Positions 18,065 through 26,917 of a stretch of DNA of 64,000 nt are shown piece after piece. Position 1 is the stretch's first letter. Every line of letters begins with the position of its first letter. The DNA comes from Stella humosa (GTDB lineage: Bacteria; Pseudomonadota; Alphaproteobacteria; ATCC43930; Allostellaceae), in assembly GCF_006738645.1 (NCBI RefSeq), contig NZ_AP019700.1, positions 4,012,001-4,076,000 of the forward strand. Reading direction: 5' to 3'. Both the position numbers and the translations under genes were made by a program. Below the pieces are notes generated by a model, which made no database searches, was not told the DNA's origin, and was given only the letters and a program-made list of their open reading frames with translations.

Positions 18065-18856
18065 TTATCCGATCCCGCTCGCCTGCGACAGCGCGTCCCG
18101 GATGCCGGGTGCGGCGGCCAGCACGGCGTTGCCGCGCACCAGGCCCTCGCCGCCCGCCAGGAAGTCGTTGGTGACACCGCCCGCTTCCTCGATCATCAGC
18201 AGGGCGGCCAGGCAGTCCCAGGCATTGATGTGCAGCTCGACATAGCCGTCGACGCGGCCGTCGGCGACGTAGGCCAGGCCCAGCGCACCCGAGCCGCCGC
18301 GGCGGAAGCTGGCGCCGGCGCCGACCACGCGGTCGAGCAGGTCGAGATATCCGGCGATCGGCAGGCGCGAGGACCAGCCGACCTCGATGACCGCATTGCG
18401 CAGGCTGGCGGCATCGCTGACCCGCATCGGCCGGCCGTTGCAGGTGGCCCCACCGCCACGGACGGCGGTGAACATCTCCTGCGAGATCGGATCGTAGATC
18501 ACGCCCAGTTCCGTGCGGCCATCCACCACGAAGGCGATCGCGATGCAGAAGAGCGCGATGCCGCGGGCGAAATTGGCGGTGCCGTCGATCGGGTCGATGA
18601 CCCAGAGCCGGGGACCGACCGTGCCGCCGCCCTCCTCGCCCAGGAAGGTGTCGCCGGCGAACGCCGCCCCCAGGCGGGCCACGATCAGCCGCTCGACGGC
18701 GCCATCGGCCGCCGTCAGGTAGTCCTGCGGCCCCTTGAACTCGACCTTCAGGCTGTCCCGGTTGGTGAAGTAGCTGCGGGCAAGGTCGCCGGCCTCGCGC
18801 GCGACGGCGCAGGCGGCGAGGAACCGGCGATCCAGTTCGCCCTGGTCGAGGATCAT
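18065..18856 (-). CDS. Inositol monophosphatase-family phosphatase
   Basis: This 263-residue protein belongs to the IMPase/FBPase/CysQ superfamily of Mg-dependent, Li-sensitive phosphatases. Metal-site motifs are present in order: G-E-E-G-G at ~75, W-V-I-D-P-I-D-G-T at ~85-93, and I-N-A-W-D-C-L-A-A-L near 215 with the second-metal aspartate. Substrates in the family include inositol phosphate, 3'-phosphoadenosine phosphate, histidinol phosphate and sugar phosphates, and sequence alone does not decide. The gene is leftward, just upstream of the Fic gene (64 bp from its start region, with the Fic operator in the gap) and 29 bp downstream of the FAD oxidoreductase. Confidence 0.9.
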   Translation of the reverse strand: MILDQGELDRRFLAACAVAREAGDLARSYFTNRDSLKVEFKGPQDYLTAADGAVERLIVARLGAAFAGDTFLGEEGGGTVGPRLWVIDPIDGTANFARGIALFCIAIAFVVDGRTELGVIYDPISQEMFTAVRGGGATCNGRPMRVSDAASLRNAVIEVGWSSRLPIAGYLDLLDRVVGAGASFRRGGSGALGLAYVADGRVDGYVELHINAWDCLAALLMIEEAGGVTNDFLAGGEGLVRGNAVLAAAPGIRDALSQASGIG

Positions 18857-18885
18857 GCTGGGGAAGACTTTCGCTGGAGGATGGC

Positions 18886-20091
18886 TCAGACGACGTTCAG
18901 TTCGTGGACCAGCCGGCCCTCGGCGAAGCGGGTATAGGCGAAGCGCGACAGGTCGAGCGTGGTGAAGCCATCATGCAGGATCAGCTCCGATACCGCCCGG
19001 CCGGTGGCCGGCGCCTGCTGCAGCCCGTGGCCCGAGAAGCCGTTGGCGAATACGAGGTTCGTCACCTCGGGATGGCGGCCGATGATGCCGTTATGGTCCA
19101 CGGTGTTGAAGTCGTAGTGACCGGCCCAGGCGTTCGACAGCTTGATCGCCTCAAAGGCGGGAATGCGCTCGGCGATCGTCGGCCAGACGACATCGTCGAA
19201 CATGGCGTAGTCGATCTCGAGGTCGTCGCAGTCCGGGTCCTCGGCCTCCGGCGGCGAGGTGCCGCAGACATAGGCCGCGCCCTCGGGCCGCACCCAGACC
19301 CCGTTGGGGCAGATCACCAGCGGCATCGTCGGGAAGCGGTCCTTGCAGTCGAAGACATAGACGAAGCGCTTGCGGTGGGCGACCGGCAGCGCCACCCCCG
19401 CCAATGCCGCGACCCGCCCGGCATTGGGGCCGGCCGCGCACACCATGGTGCCGCAGGCGATGCGCCCGCCCGATGCCAGGCCGACCGCCGTGACCGCGGT
19501 GCCGGCGCCGTCGCGCTCGACCAGGACCACCTCGTCCTCGACATAGACCGCACCCTGGGCGCGCGCCTTGCGGCGGAAGGCCATCAGCAGCGTATAGGGG
19601 TCGAACCAGCCCTCGTTGGCGGTGCCGAAGGAGCCGGCCGCAATGCCGTCGGTCGAGAGCCACGGGAACTTCGCCACAAGCTGGGCCGGGTCGAGCAGTT
19701 CGACCGCGGCGTCGCAGGCGCGCTGCACCGCGTGGTTGGCCTCCAGCACCGGCATCCCACTTTCGCTGGCCAGGAACAGGTAGCCGTTCTCGCGGAAGCT
19801 GACATCCACCGGGTCGCCGTCGACCGCCAGATGCTCGTCGAGGCGGCGCAGGAAGCCCATGCCGAACTGCGACATGCGGATGTTCTCGGGCGTCGAGAAC
19901 TGCTGGCGGATCGACCCGGCCGAGCGCGGGGTCGACGCGCGGGCATAGGTGCCGTCGCGCTCCACCACCACGACCCGGCCGCTCCAGGCGGGGTCCCGGG
20001 TCAGGAAATAGGCGGTGGCGGAACCGACGATGCCACCACCGACGATGACGACGTCGGCGCTGGCGGGTGCTTCGGGCGGGGCCATGGTCAT
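18886..20091 (-). CDS. FAD-dependent oxidoreductase of the DAO (D-amino-acid/sarcosine oxidase) family
   Basis: This 401-residue flavoprotein begins with the dinucleotide-binding motif VVIVGGGIVGSATAYFL (residues ~13-29). The family segments PRSAGSIRQQFSTPENIRMS and GTMVCAAGPNAG follow, and the C-terminal FAD contact is GFSGHGLQQAPATGRAVSEL, as in MSOX/glycine oxidase relatives. It would oxidise a secondary or primary amine (sarcosine, proline or amino-acid derivative) in the cytoplasm. An ATG two codons later (20085) is an alternative start. It ends 29 bp before the IMPase gene, so the two may be co-transcribed, possibly for catabolism of an amine released from an imported compound (inference). 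Confidence 0.9.
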   Translation of the reverse strand: MTMAPPEAPASADVVIVGGGIVGSATAYFLTRDPAWSGRVVVVERDGTYARASTPRSAGSIRQQFSTPENIRMSQFGMGFLRRLDEHLAVDGDPVDVSFRENGYLFLASESGMPVLEANHAVQRACDAAVELLDPAQLVAKFPWLSTDGIAAGSFGTANEGWFDPYTLLMAFRRKARAQGAVYVEDEVVLVERDGAGTAVTAVGLASGGRIACGTMVCAAGPNAGRVAALAGVALPVAHRKRFVYVFDCKDRFPTMPLVICPNGVWVRPEGAAYVCGTSPPEAEDPDCDDLEIDYAMFDDVVWPTIAERIPAFEAIKLSNAWAGHYDFNTVDHNGIIGRHPEVTNLVFANGFSGHGLQQAPATGRAVSELILHDGFTTLDLSRFAYTRFAEGRLVHELNVV

Positions 20092-20207
20092 GCCCGCTTC
20101 TCTAGCAGATTCCGGACGATCCGGCAGTCCCGTCGCCGTCGCTCGGCACCATCTGGCGGCGAAACAGAACCGCCGAGTGAAACCAATAATTCAACAAGTA
20201 CAGCGGC

Positions 20208-20235
20208 TTGTGGAATCATAGACGGCGCTTATACT
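20208..20235 (+). promoter_or_regulatory. Sigma70-like promoter for the two-TM/Cys-rich gene pair
   Basis: TTGTGG (20208-20213), a 16-bp spacer and TATACT (20230-20235) lie 34 bp before the ATG at 20270, in a locally AT-richer 180-bp gap between divergent genes. The -10 box is a 5/6 match to the vegetative consensus. The -35 keeps only the TTG core. Confidence 0.4.
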
Positions 20236-20269
20236 TGGCCACCTCAAGCGGTCCCGCGAGGCGTCGGCC

Positions 20270-20950
20270 ATGAACGACATCACCGCGCTGCTCGACAAGA
20301 CGGAACAGTTCGAGCGGATGGTCCTGCTGGCGCAGCAATGCGCGCCGGCATTCTTTGCCATCCTCTTTGCCCTCGTCATACCGGTATTCGGCCAGCGCTG
20401 GCTGCTGGCGAGCCTGGATGCCAAGATCGAGGATCGCAAGCAGCGCGACATCGTCATCGAGACGTCGCGGCGCTACTGGCGGATGAACTCCATCTTCGCC
20501 ATCGTCCTGGTCGCCGTGGCCATCCTCTGGTTCTTCTACGTCCAGATCTTCGTGGCCTTTCCCGACCAGCAGCGACGCAGCCGCGAATACGTCAACGCCC
20601 GGCTGGAGGAGAGTTGGAACCGCAAGGTCTTCGAGGGCTACATCTATGCCTCGGCCGACGACGTGCTGATGCACTTCTTCGACGATCCGCGCTACCGCAT
20701 CTACATCCACCCCGAGGAGAACCACAATCCGCGCCGCTACCGCTTCGTCGTCATCCATACTGACGACGGCACCGGGCCCAAGCGCATCAAGTACCACTAC
20801 ATGACCCGCGCGCTATACGAGGTGGCGTTGAAGGAGAAGCTGGGCTTTCCGCCAACCGAGCTGGAGCTGTGCTTCAAGCCCGACGTGGTCAGCTACACGC
20901 TGCGCAGCAGCGACCGCGACGTGATGCCCGCCTTCGATCCGGGGTGCTGA
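20270..20950 (+). CDS. Uncharacterised protein with two N-terminal transmembrane helices
   Basis: This 226-residue protein is not recognised. Residues ~20-45 (LAQQCAPAFFAILFALVIPVF) and ~75-97 (SIFAIVLVAVAILWFFYVQIF) are hydrophobic helices separated by a charged loop with R-K-Q-R. The remaining ~125 residues form a hydrophilic domain rich in aromatic and charged residues (Y-R-I-Y-I-H, R-Y-R-F-V-V, K-Y-H-Y-M), suggesting a beta-rich globular part, probably periplasmic. It precedes the secreted cysteine-rich protein by 2 bp, so the two are almost certainly co-transcribed and may act together at the envelope. Confidence 0.75.
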   Translation: MNDITALLDKTEQFERMVLLAQQCAPAFFAILFALVIPVFGQRWLLASLDAKIEDRKQRDIVIETSRRYWRMNSIFAIVLVAVAILWFFYVQIFVAFPDQQRRSREYVNARLEESWNRKVFEGYIYASADDVLMHFFDDPRYRIYIHPEENHNPRRYRFVVIHTDDGTGPKRIKYHYMTRALYEVALKEKLGFPPTELELCFKPDVVSYTLRSSDRDVMPAFDPGC

Positions 20951-20952
20951 CG

Positions 20953-21243
20953 ATGATCCGCATGGCCTTCTGCCTGCCCTTTGCGATAATGGCCCTGCTG
21001 ACGTCGCTGCCCGTGGCGGGCCAGACGGCCACCTGCACGCCGCAATGCGTGCAGTCCTACCAGGCGCGCGGCCTGCCGGCGTGGGAGGCGCAGCGGGTCT
21101 GCCGCTGCACCGGCGCCGGCGGCGGCACGGCCGCCAACTGCGTCACCACCACCGGCACCTGCCGCATGTCGACGGCCGTCCAGCCCGGCACCGCCTGCGT
21201 CTGTGCGTCGGCGCAGGGGCCGGTCGCCGGCCGGGCGCAATAG
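20953..21243 (+). CDS. Small secreted cysteine-rich protein
   Basis: This 96-residue protein has a signal peptide (MIRMAFCLPFAIMALLTSLPVAGQ) and eight cysteines in the mature part, at 28, 32, 50, 52, 63, 70, 82 and 84. They form two modules, C-x3-C-x17-C-x-C and C-x6-C-x11-C-x-C, each ending in a C-x-C pair, consistent with four disulphides or a metal site in the periplasm. The start at 20953 lies 2 bp after the upstream stop. Its stop directly abuts the stop of the convergent acyl-CoA synthetase with no gap. I do not recognise a named family. Confidence 0.72.
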   Translation: MIRMAFCLPFAIMALLTSLPVAGQTATCTPQCVQSYQARGLPAWEAQRVCRCTGAGGGTAANCVTTTGTCRMSTAVQPGTACVCASAQGPVAGRAQ

Positions 21244-22887
21244 TCAGGCGTCCGCCGCCAGCCGCCGCGTCGCCTCCTCGCGCAGCCGGGCGCGCTGGAT
21301 CTTCATGCCGTTGGCGCTCTCGGTCGTGGGGAAGGCATCGACCGCGAAGATACGGGCCGGTACCTTGTAGCGGGCCAGGACGGCGCGACCACGCGCCTGC
21401 ACGGCCGCCTCGTCGAGGATCGCCCCGGGGGCCAGGATGACGAAGCCCACGGCCCGCGGCCCGGCCGGGGTGTCGGCGGCCACGACCTGGGCCTGCACGA
21501 TCCCGGCCTCGTCCTCCAGGAAGGCCTCGATCTCGCGCGGGGCGACCAGGAAGCCACCCAGCCGCATGACGTCGCCCGCCCGCGTCAGGTAGACGAAGCT
21601 GCCATCCGGCTCGCGATAGCCGATGTCGCCCGTGCGCAGGAAACCGTCGGCGGTCAGCGCCTCGGCCGTCGCCGCCGGGTTGTCCAGGTATTCGGCCATC
21701 AGGCTGGGACCCGATGTTTCCAGCAGCCCCGCCTCGCCATCGGGCAGCGCGCGTTCGCCCGCGCCCTCGCCGTCTGCGGCCACCACGCGCACCCGGCCGC
21801 CCGGCGCCACCGGCATGCCGCCGGCCAGCACCCGGCGGCCGGCCGCATCGTCCAGGCCACGCATGGCGTAGAGCGCCTGCACCTCGCTCATGCCGTAGAG
21901 GCCGTGCAGCCGCGTGCCGAAGCGGTCGAAGGCATCCACCAGGTCGCGCCGCTCCGGCGCCTTGAAGGCGGCAAAGCCGCAACGGCCGAGCGAGGCCAGA
22001 CGGCGGCCGGACGGGTCGGCCGCCAGCATGCGCTCCAGCATGTCGTCGGTGGCGTTCGTCGCCGTCAGCCGGTGGCGGGCGATCGCCGCCACCGCGGCCT
22101 CGGGCTCGAAGAAGGGCTGGATCGCCATGGGGGCCGCCGCTGCCAGGCTCGCCATGACCTGGCAGAAGCCGAACACGCCGCAGAACGGCAGCGACTGCAA
22201 GGTCGCCTGCCCCGGCACGAAATAGCCCATGGCAGCGGCCGACTGGGCGGCATGGGCGGTCAGCGAGCGGTGCGGGTGCAGGACGAACTTCGGCGCCTTG
22301 GTGGTGCCCGATGTCGTGAAGACCGCGGCTCCTGCCCCGGCATCGTCCACATCCCCCGTCCAGGGCGGGGCCGCGGCGAGATCGGCGAAGGACTGCCGCC
22401 GGGCATGGGCCAGGGCCGCCGGCAAGGGCGGCACCGGCTCGCCCTCGTCATGGAGGATGACGCTTTCGACCCGCGAGAACGCGGCCGGGTCGGCGGCGGC
22501 CAGGATGTCGAGAAAGCCGATGTCCTTGAAGCCCGGCCACAGGCAGATCGCCTTCACGCCGCCGCGCCCGACGAGATCGGCCATCTCGCGCTGGCGGAAG
22601 CGGGTGTTGGCGCAGAAGACGATCGCCCCCAGCCGCGCCGCCCCGAAGAAGAAGGCCAGCCAGGCCGGGCCGTTGGGCAGCCACAGCATCACCCGGTCGC
22701 CGCGGCCGATGCCCAGGCGGGCTAGCCCGCCCGCCACCCGGCGGCTGGCGAGCGCCATGTCGGCGAAGGTGCCGCTGCGGTCGCCATACCACCAAGCGGT
22801 GCGGCCGGCATGCCGTTCGGCGACCGTGTCGAGGAAGCGGCCCAGCGTCGGGGCGGCGTCGGTTATCATCATGGTTGCGGCGGTCAT
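21244..22887 (-). CDS. Acyl-CoA synthetase / AMP-dependent ligase (ANL superfamily)
   Basis: This 547-residue enzyme would activate a carboxylic acid with ATP to an acyl-AMP and then a CoA thioester. The P-loop-like A3 motif is T-T-S-G-T-T-K-A-P-K, A5 is LHGLYGMSE, A7 is LRTGDIGYREPDG, the hinge is around AGDVMRLGGFLVAPREIE, and the late catalytic lysine lies in NGMKIQR. The C-terminal domain is complete. The ATG at 22887 overlaps the stop of the upstream K+ channel gene by 4 bp (ATGA), supporting this start. Chain-length or aromatic preference cannot be read, and the pairing with an ion channel is odd. Confidence 0.92.
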   Translation of the reverse strand: MTAATMMITDAAPTLGRFLDTVAERHAGRTAWWYGDRSGTFADMALASRRVAGGLARLGIGRGDRVMLWLPNGPAWLAFFFGAARLGAIVFCANTRFRQREMADLVGRGGVKAICLWPGFKDIGFLDILAAADPAAFSRVESVILHDEGEPVPPLPAALAHARRQSFADLAAAPPWTGDVDDAGAGAAVFTTSGTTKAPKFVLHPHRSLTAHAAQSAAAMGYFVPGQATLQSLPFCGVFGFCQVMASLAAAAPMAIQPFFEPEAAVAAIARHRLTATNATDDMLERMLAADPSGRRLASLGRCGFAAFKAPERRDLVDAFDRFGTRLHGLYGMSEVQALYAMRGLDDAAGRRVLAGGMPVAPGGRVRVVAADGEGAGERALPDGEAGLLETSGPSLMAEYLDNPAATAEALTADGFLRTGDIGYREPDGSFVYLTRAGDVMRLGGFLVAPREIEAFLEDEAGIVQAQVVAADTPAGPRAVGFVILAPGAILDEAAVQARGRAVLARYKVPARIFAVDAFPTTESANGMKIQRARLREEATRRLAADA

Positions 22888-23705
22888 GGTTGCGGCCGGG
22901 CCACCGCCCCCTCCTGGCCCGCATCGGGCGCCACCGGCTCCATACGCTCATGATGATAGCGCCGCAGCGCCTCGGCAAACGCGGTCGCCAGGATGCCGGT
23001 CGGGGCCGCGATCAGGCCGATGGCAGCCAGCGCCGTCATGCCGGCCAGGATCCGCCCCAGCGCCGTCACCGGATAGACGTCGCCATAGCCGACGGTGGTC
23101 AGGGTGGCGATCGCCCACCACATGGCGCGCGGGATACTGCCGAAGGCCGCCGGCTGCACGTCGCCCTCGATCAGGAACATGAGCGTGGCGCTGAAGATCA
23201 GCACGACGAGCGCCACCAGCAGGCTCAGCAGCAGTTCGGGCAGGCGCGCGCGCAGGGTCATCAGCAGGATCGTGGCCGCGCGCGAGAACGGCCCCAGGCG
23301 CGAAAAGCGCAGCAGGCGGAACAGCCGCAACAGGCGCACGATCTGGGTGTTGCCCGCGATCTCGCCCAGGAACAGCGGCAGCACCGCCACCAGGTCGATC
23401 AGCGCCATGGGTGTCACGGCGTAGCGCAGGCGGCCGGCCAACCCGCGATAGCGCGGGTCCTCGCCCACCGCGATCATGCGGGCGACATACTCTGCCAGGA
23501 AGATGGCGCCGAAGATGCGCTCGGACCACAGGAAGAAGCCGGGCGCCAGGTCGCTGATCGCCTGTTCGGTGTCGACGATGGCGATGATGGAACTGGCGAC
23601 GATGCACACCGCCAGGACCCGGTTCACCCAGCCCGCCGACCGCGAGGCGCGGCCGGTCGGGTCCAGCAGCCGGTGCAATCGCAGCGAAATCGGCATGCGC
23701 GTCAT
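22884..23705 (-). CDS. Voltage-gated-type potassium channel (Kv-like, six TM)
   Basis: This 273-residue inner-membrane protein has the layout of bacterial Kv channels. S1-S3 span residues ~28-118. S4 is the arginine-spaced RLLRLFRLLRFSRL near 125-138. S5, a pore helix, the selectivity filter T-V-G-Y-G-D at 204-209 and S6 (LAGMTALAAIGLIAAPTGILA) complete the fold. It would conduct K+ down its gradient with gating by voltage. There is no cytoplasmic RCK or cyclic-nucleotide domain. It is translationally coupled to the downstream acyl-CoA synthetase (ATGA). Confidence 0.93.
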   Translation of the reverse strand: MTRMPISLRLHRLLDPTGRASRSAGWVNRVLAVCIVASSIIAIVDTEQAISDLAPGFFLWSERIFGAIFLAEYVARMIAVGEDPRYRGLAGRLRYAVTPMALIDLVAVLPLFLGEIAGNTQIVRLLRLFRLLRFSRLGPFSRAATILLMTLRARLPELLLSLLVALVVLIFSATLMFLIEGDVQPAAFGSIPRAMWWAIATLTTVGYGDVYPVTALGRILAGMTALAAIGLIAAPTGILATAFAEALRRYHHERMEPVAPDAGQEGAVARPQP

Positions 23706-23781
23706 TTGGCCCCCCGGCCGGTCCCCGCCCGGGCGCTACCCTAGCATGGGCCGGGCGCGACGGAAGTGGGGGCCGCCCGCA

Positions 23782-24141
23782 TCAGGGAGAGCGGCGCGCC
23801 ACCCCGTCCTTGATGAAGACGCGCAGCGGCGTGGTGCCGCTGGCGCCGCCATCGGCCGACTGCCAGCGGCCGTTGGTGCACAGGACCCCGCCCTGCATGG
23901 CGACGGCGTCGAACTCCACGCGGTTCTGCATGACCATGCCGTTCGGCACGGTCGCGGTGAAATCGGTGGTGCAGACGGGGCCGTTCACCACCGGCTTGTA
24001 GCCGCCGATGACCACGCCGCCGCCGCCGGTGCTTGGGAAGGACGGCGTCAGCAGCGGCCAGGCTGAGAAGTCCTCCTGTGCCACGGCGAATGCGCCCGGC
24101 AGCGCCAGCGCGAGGACGAAACCGGCGGCAAGGCGATGCAT
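23782..24141 (-). CDS. Small secreted protein of unknown function
   Basis: This 119-residue protein has a classical signal peptide (MHRLAAGFVLALALPGAFAVAQ). The start at 24141 has GGAGG at an 8-base spacing. The mature part begins acidic (EDFSAW), then a Gly-rich turn (STGGGGVVIGGYKP), then a beta-rich segment with two cysteines (PVCTTDF and VLCTNGRW) that could form one disulphide. I do not recognise a family. It lies alone between the K+ channel and the Kef antiporter, all leftward. Confidence 0.72.
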   Translation of the reverse strand: MHRLAAGFVLALALPGAFAVAQEDFSAWPLLTPSFPSTGGGGVVIGGYKPVVNGPVCTTDFTATVPNGMVMQNRVEFDAVAMQGGVLCTNGRWQSADGGASGTTPLRVFIKDGVARRSP

Positions 24142-24213
24142 GGCGTACCTCCAGGGGGACGTGGCTACCATCCAGCTACGCCCGCCAGGGTCCGCGTCAA
24201 GGGCAAGCCGCCG

Positions 24214-26019
24214 TCAGGCCGCGCGCGGCGCGGTCGGCGACGGCTCGTCGGGCAGCAGTTCCTCGGCCTGGGCGTCGGCCGGCGCGGTCGTCCTGGCGGC
24301 GCCAACCGGCGCCACGTCGGCCAGCGCGTGGGCCAGCATGGCGCGCGCGATCTCCCGCTCGCCCATGATGATCAGGTCCGCGCCATGGCCCTTCAGATGC
24401 TCGACCTCGGCATCGGAATGGGCGCGGGCGACGATCTGCAGGTCCGGGTTCGCGGCCCGGGCGCGCGCGATGATCTGGCCGGCCTCGAACGCCTCCGGTA
24501 TGGCGACGAACAGCCGGCGGGCGCGGTCGAGGCCGGCTAGGCCCAGCAGCGTGCCGTCGGCGGCATTGCCGGCCATCACCTCGCGCCCTTTGCCGCGCAG
24601 CTCGTCGATCACCGTCTGGCGTTCCTCGATCACCAGGATCGGCCAGCCGGCCTCCACCAGCCCCTCGCCGAGCAGGCTGCCGACCCGGCCATAGCCGACG
24701 ATGACGGCATGGTCGGACAGCCGGGTGGCCACGAGCGCCGGCTCGTCCCGCTCCGGATGGGCCGGGCGGGCGGCCGCCACGGCGGCGTCGACCTGGGCCA
24801 TGGCGCGCTCTGCCCGCGCCTTCATGCGATCGAGTGCGGTGAAGATGAAGGGGTTGACCAGGATCGACAGGATGGCCCCCGCCAGGATCAGGCTGCGCCC
24901 CGCCTCCGGCAGGATGTGCAGGCTGACGCCCAGCCCGGCCAGGATGAACGAGAACTCGCCGATCTGGGCCAGGCTGGCCGAGATGGTGAGGGCCGTCCCT
25001 TTGGAATGGCCGAAGGCACGCACGATCAGGAAGGCCGCGATCGACTTGCCGCCCACGATGATGAGCACCGTGCCGATGAGCGGCAGCGGGTCGCGCAGCA
25101 GGATGTTGGGGTCGAACAGCATGCCGACCGAGACGAAGAACAGCACCGCGAAGGCATCGCGCAGCGGCAGCGATTCCTCGGCCGCGCGATGCGAAAGCGG
25201 GGATTCGCTGAGGATCATGCCGGCGAAGAAGGCGCCCAGCGCGAAGGAGACGCCGAAGAGGGCCGCCGCGCCATAGGCCACGCCCAAGGCCAGCGCCAGC
25301 ACCGCCAGCCGGAACAGTTCGCGCGAGCCGGTATGGGCGACGTAGTGCAGCACCCAGGGGATGACCCGGCGGCCGACCACCAGCATCAGCACGACGAAGG
25401 CCGTGACCTTGGCCAGCGTGATGCCGATCGTCTTGGCGATGTCGATGGTGGCCAGCCCGTCCTCGGGCCGGGTCGCCGGGTCGAAGCTGCCGCCCAGCAG
25501 GCCGGCCACGGCCGGCAGCAGCACCAGCGCCATCACCATCGCCAAATCCTCGACGATCAGCCAGCCGACCGCGATCCGGCCGCGCTCGCTGTCGATCATC
25601 CGCCGTTCCTGCAACGCGCGCAGCAGCACGACCGTGCTGGCGACCGACAGGGCCAGTCCGAACACGAATCCCGCCCCCGGCGGCCAGCCCATCGCCCAGC
25701 CCAGCCCCATGCCCAGGATCGTCGCCACGGCGATCTGGGCGATGGCGCCCGGAATGGCGATGGCGCGGACCGACAGCAGGTCCGCCAGCGAGAAATGCAG
25801 GCCGACGCCGAACATCAGCAGGATGACGCCGATCTCCGCCAGCTCGTTCGCCAGGCCCTGGTCCGCCACGAATCCCGGGGTGAAGGGACCGACCAGGATT
25901 CCCGCCATCAGGTAGCCGACGAGCGGGGATATGCGGAAGCGCTGGGCAATCGCCCCCAGGACGAAGGCAAGGCCGAGGCCAGCGACGATGGTGGCGATCA
26001 GCGGCGTGTGATGCAGCAT
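24214..26019 (-). CDS. Kef-type cation/proton antiporter with C-terminal TrkA-N domain (YbaL-like)
   Basis: This 601-residue member of the CPA2 family has an N-terminal ~390-residue exchanger domain of 12-13 helices. It contains ISPLVGYLMAGILVGP, the active-site region GWLIVEDLAMVMAL (with the conserved acidic residue) and FFVSVGMLFDP. A C-terminal Rossmann RCK-N domain (HAVIVGYGRVGSLLGEGL at ~440) with IEERQTVIDEL would bind nucleotide. It exports K+ in exchange for H+, giving protection against electrophiles or alkaline stress. The last ~40 residues are low-complexity. No KefF/KefG-type ancillary gene is adjacent. The neighbouring K+ channel gene is 0.5 kb downstream on the same strand, so a K+-handling neighbourhood is plausible. 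Confidence 0.93.
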   Translation of the reverse strand: MLHHTPLIATIVAGLGLAFVLGAIAQRFRISPLVGYLMAGILVGPFTPGFVADQGLANELAEIGVILLMFGVGLHFSLADLLSVRAIAIPGAIAQIAVATILGMGLGWAMGWPPGAGFVFGLALSVASTVVLLRALQERRMIDSERGRIAVGWLIVEDLAMVMALVLLPAVAGLLGGSFDPATRPEDGLATIDIAKTIGITLAKVTAFVVLMLVVGRRVIPWVLHYVAHTGSRELFRLAVLALALGVAYGAAALFGVSFALGAFFAGMILSESPLSHRAAEESLPLRDAFAVLFFVSVGMLFDPNILLRDPLPLIGTVLIIVGGKSIAAFLIVRAFGHSKGTALTISASLAQIGEFSFILAGLGVSLHILPEAGRSLILAGAILSILVNPFIFTALDRMKARAERAMAQVDAAVAAARPAHPERDEPALVATRLSDHAVIVGYGRVGSLLGEGLVEAGWPILVIEERQTVIDELRGKGREVMAGNAADGTLLGLAGLDRARRLFVAIPEAFEAGQIIARARAANPDLQIVARAHSDAEVEHLKGHGADLIIMGEREIARAMLAHALADVAPVGAARTTAPADAQAEELLPDEPSPTAPRAA

Positions 26020-26141
26020 CCCGGAGGTCCGGCCCGTAGTAGTGCGGAAGGACTGCCATTATGGACGGCCGGCCGGCGATTTGCCTCCCCTTTGTGTGCA
26101 GCGACTTGCACTCTGGATCAGAAAAGGCACGGCGAATGCTG

Positions 26142-26765
26142 TCAGGCCGGCCGGCCCCAGAGCGCGGTCAGCAGCCCCGCCCCGACCAGCAGGCCGCCGC
26201 CGGTGCGATTGACCGCCCGCTGCACGGACGGCCGGCGAACCGCGCGGCGCGCGCCTGCCGCCAGCAGGGCATAGGCGAGCGCGTTTACGGTGGCGATCAC
26301 CACGAAGCTCGAGCCCAGGATCAGAAGCTGCCAGGCGACATCGCCGCCGCGGTCGACGAACTGCGGCAGGAAGGCCACGAAGAAGACGATCCCCTTGGGA
26401 TTGAGTGCCGTCACGCCATATGCGTGCAGGAAGATCTTCCAGGGTGGAGCGGGCGGTGCGGCCGGGATGCCGTTGGCCGACACCGGCGCCCGCCACAGCT
26501 TCACGCCGAGATAGACGAGGTAGGCCGCCCCCACCCATTTCAGGACCGTGAACAGCATTGCGGACGCGGCCAGCAAGGCACCCAGCCCCAGCAGCGAGGC
26601 GATGACGGCCGTGGTGTCGCCGAGCGCCACGCCGGCCACGGTCGCGGCGGCCGAGCGCCGCCCATGGCCCAGCGCGTAGGAGACGACCAGCAGCACGGTC
26701 GGCCCGGGAATTGCGACCAGGACCGCCGAGGCAGCGACGAAAGCGAGCCATTGTTCGATGGGCAG
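26142..26765 (-). CDS. LysE/RhtB-family amino-acid exporter, probable CTG start
   Basis: This protein of about 207 residues exports amino acids (homoserine lactone, threonine or lysine type) through six helices. The family signature IPGPTVLLVVSYALGHG is present, followed by A-A-A-T-V-A-G-V-A-L-G-D and N-P-K-G. The only ATG/GTG in this frame near the start is GTG 26696, which would cut off the first helix. The full family N-terminus (P-I-E-Q-W-L-A-F-V-A-A-S-A-V-L-V-A-I-P-G-P) begins after a CTG at 26765, which has GGAG 7 bases upstream. An in-frame stop lies further upstream. I therefore call a CTG start, or a start codon damaged by mutation or sequencing error. Confidence 0.75.
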   Translation of the reverse strand: MPIEQWLAFVAASAVLVAIPGPTVLLVVSYALGHGRRSAAATVAGVALGDTTAVIASLLGLGALLAASAMLFTVLKWVGAAYLVYLGVKLWRAPVSANGIPAAPPAPPWKIFLHAYGVTALNPKGIVFFVAFLPQFVDRGGDVAWQLLILGSSFVVIATVNALAYALLAAGARRAVRRPSVQRAVNRTGGGLLVGAGLLTALWGRPA

Positions 26766-26917
26766 GGATGATCTCCACGAGCGTCAAGGGACAGGATCAA
26801 TCCATCGCCCGCGTGCCGAGGCAAGCGCCGGGTGCGGCGCGACCGGTGGCCGCGCCCCTGGCCTCGGCCACCGCGGCGGTGCTACCCATCCCCCCGCGAT
26901 AGGCTGGAGTTGAAACC

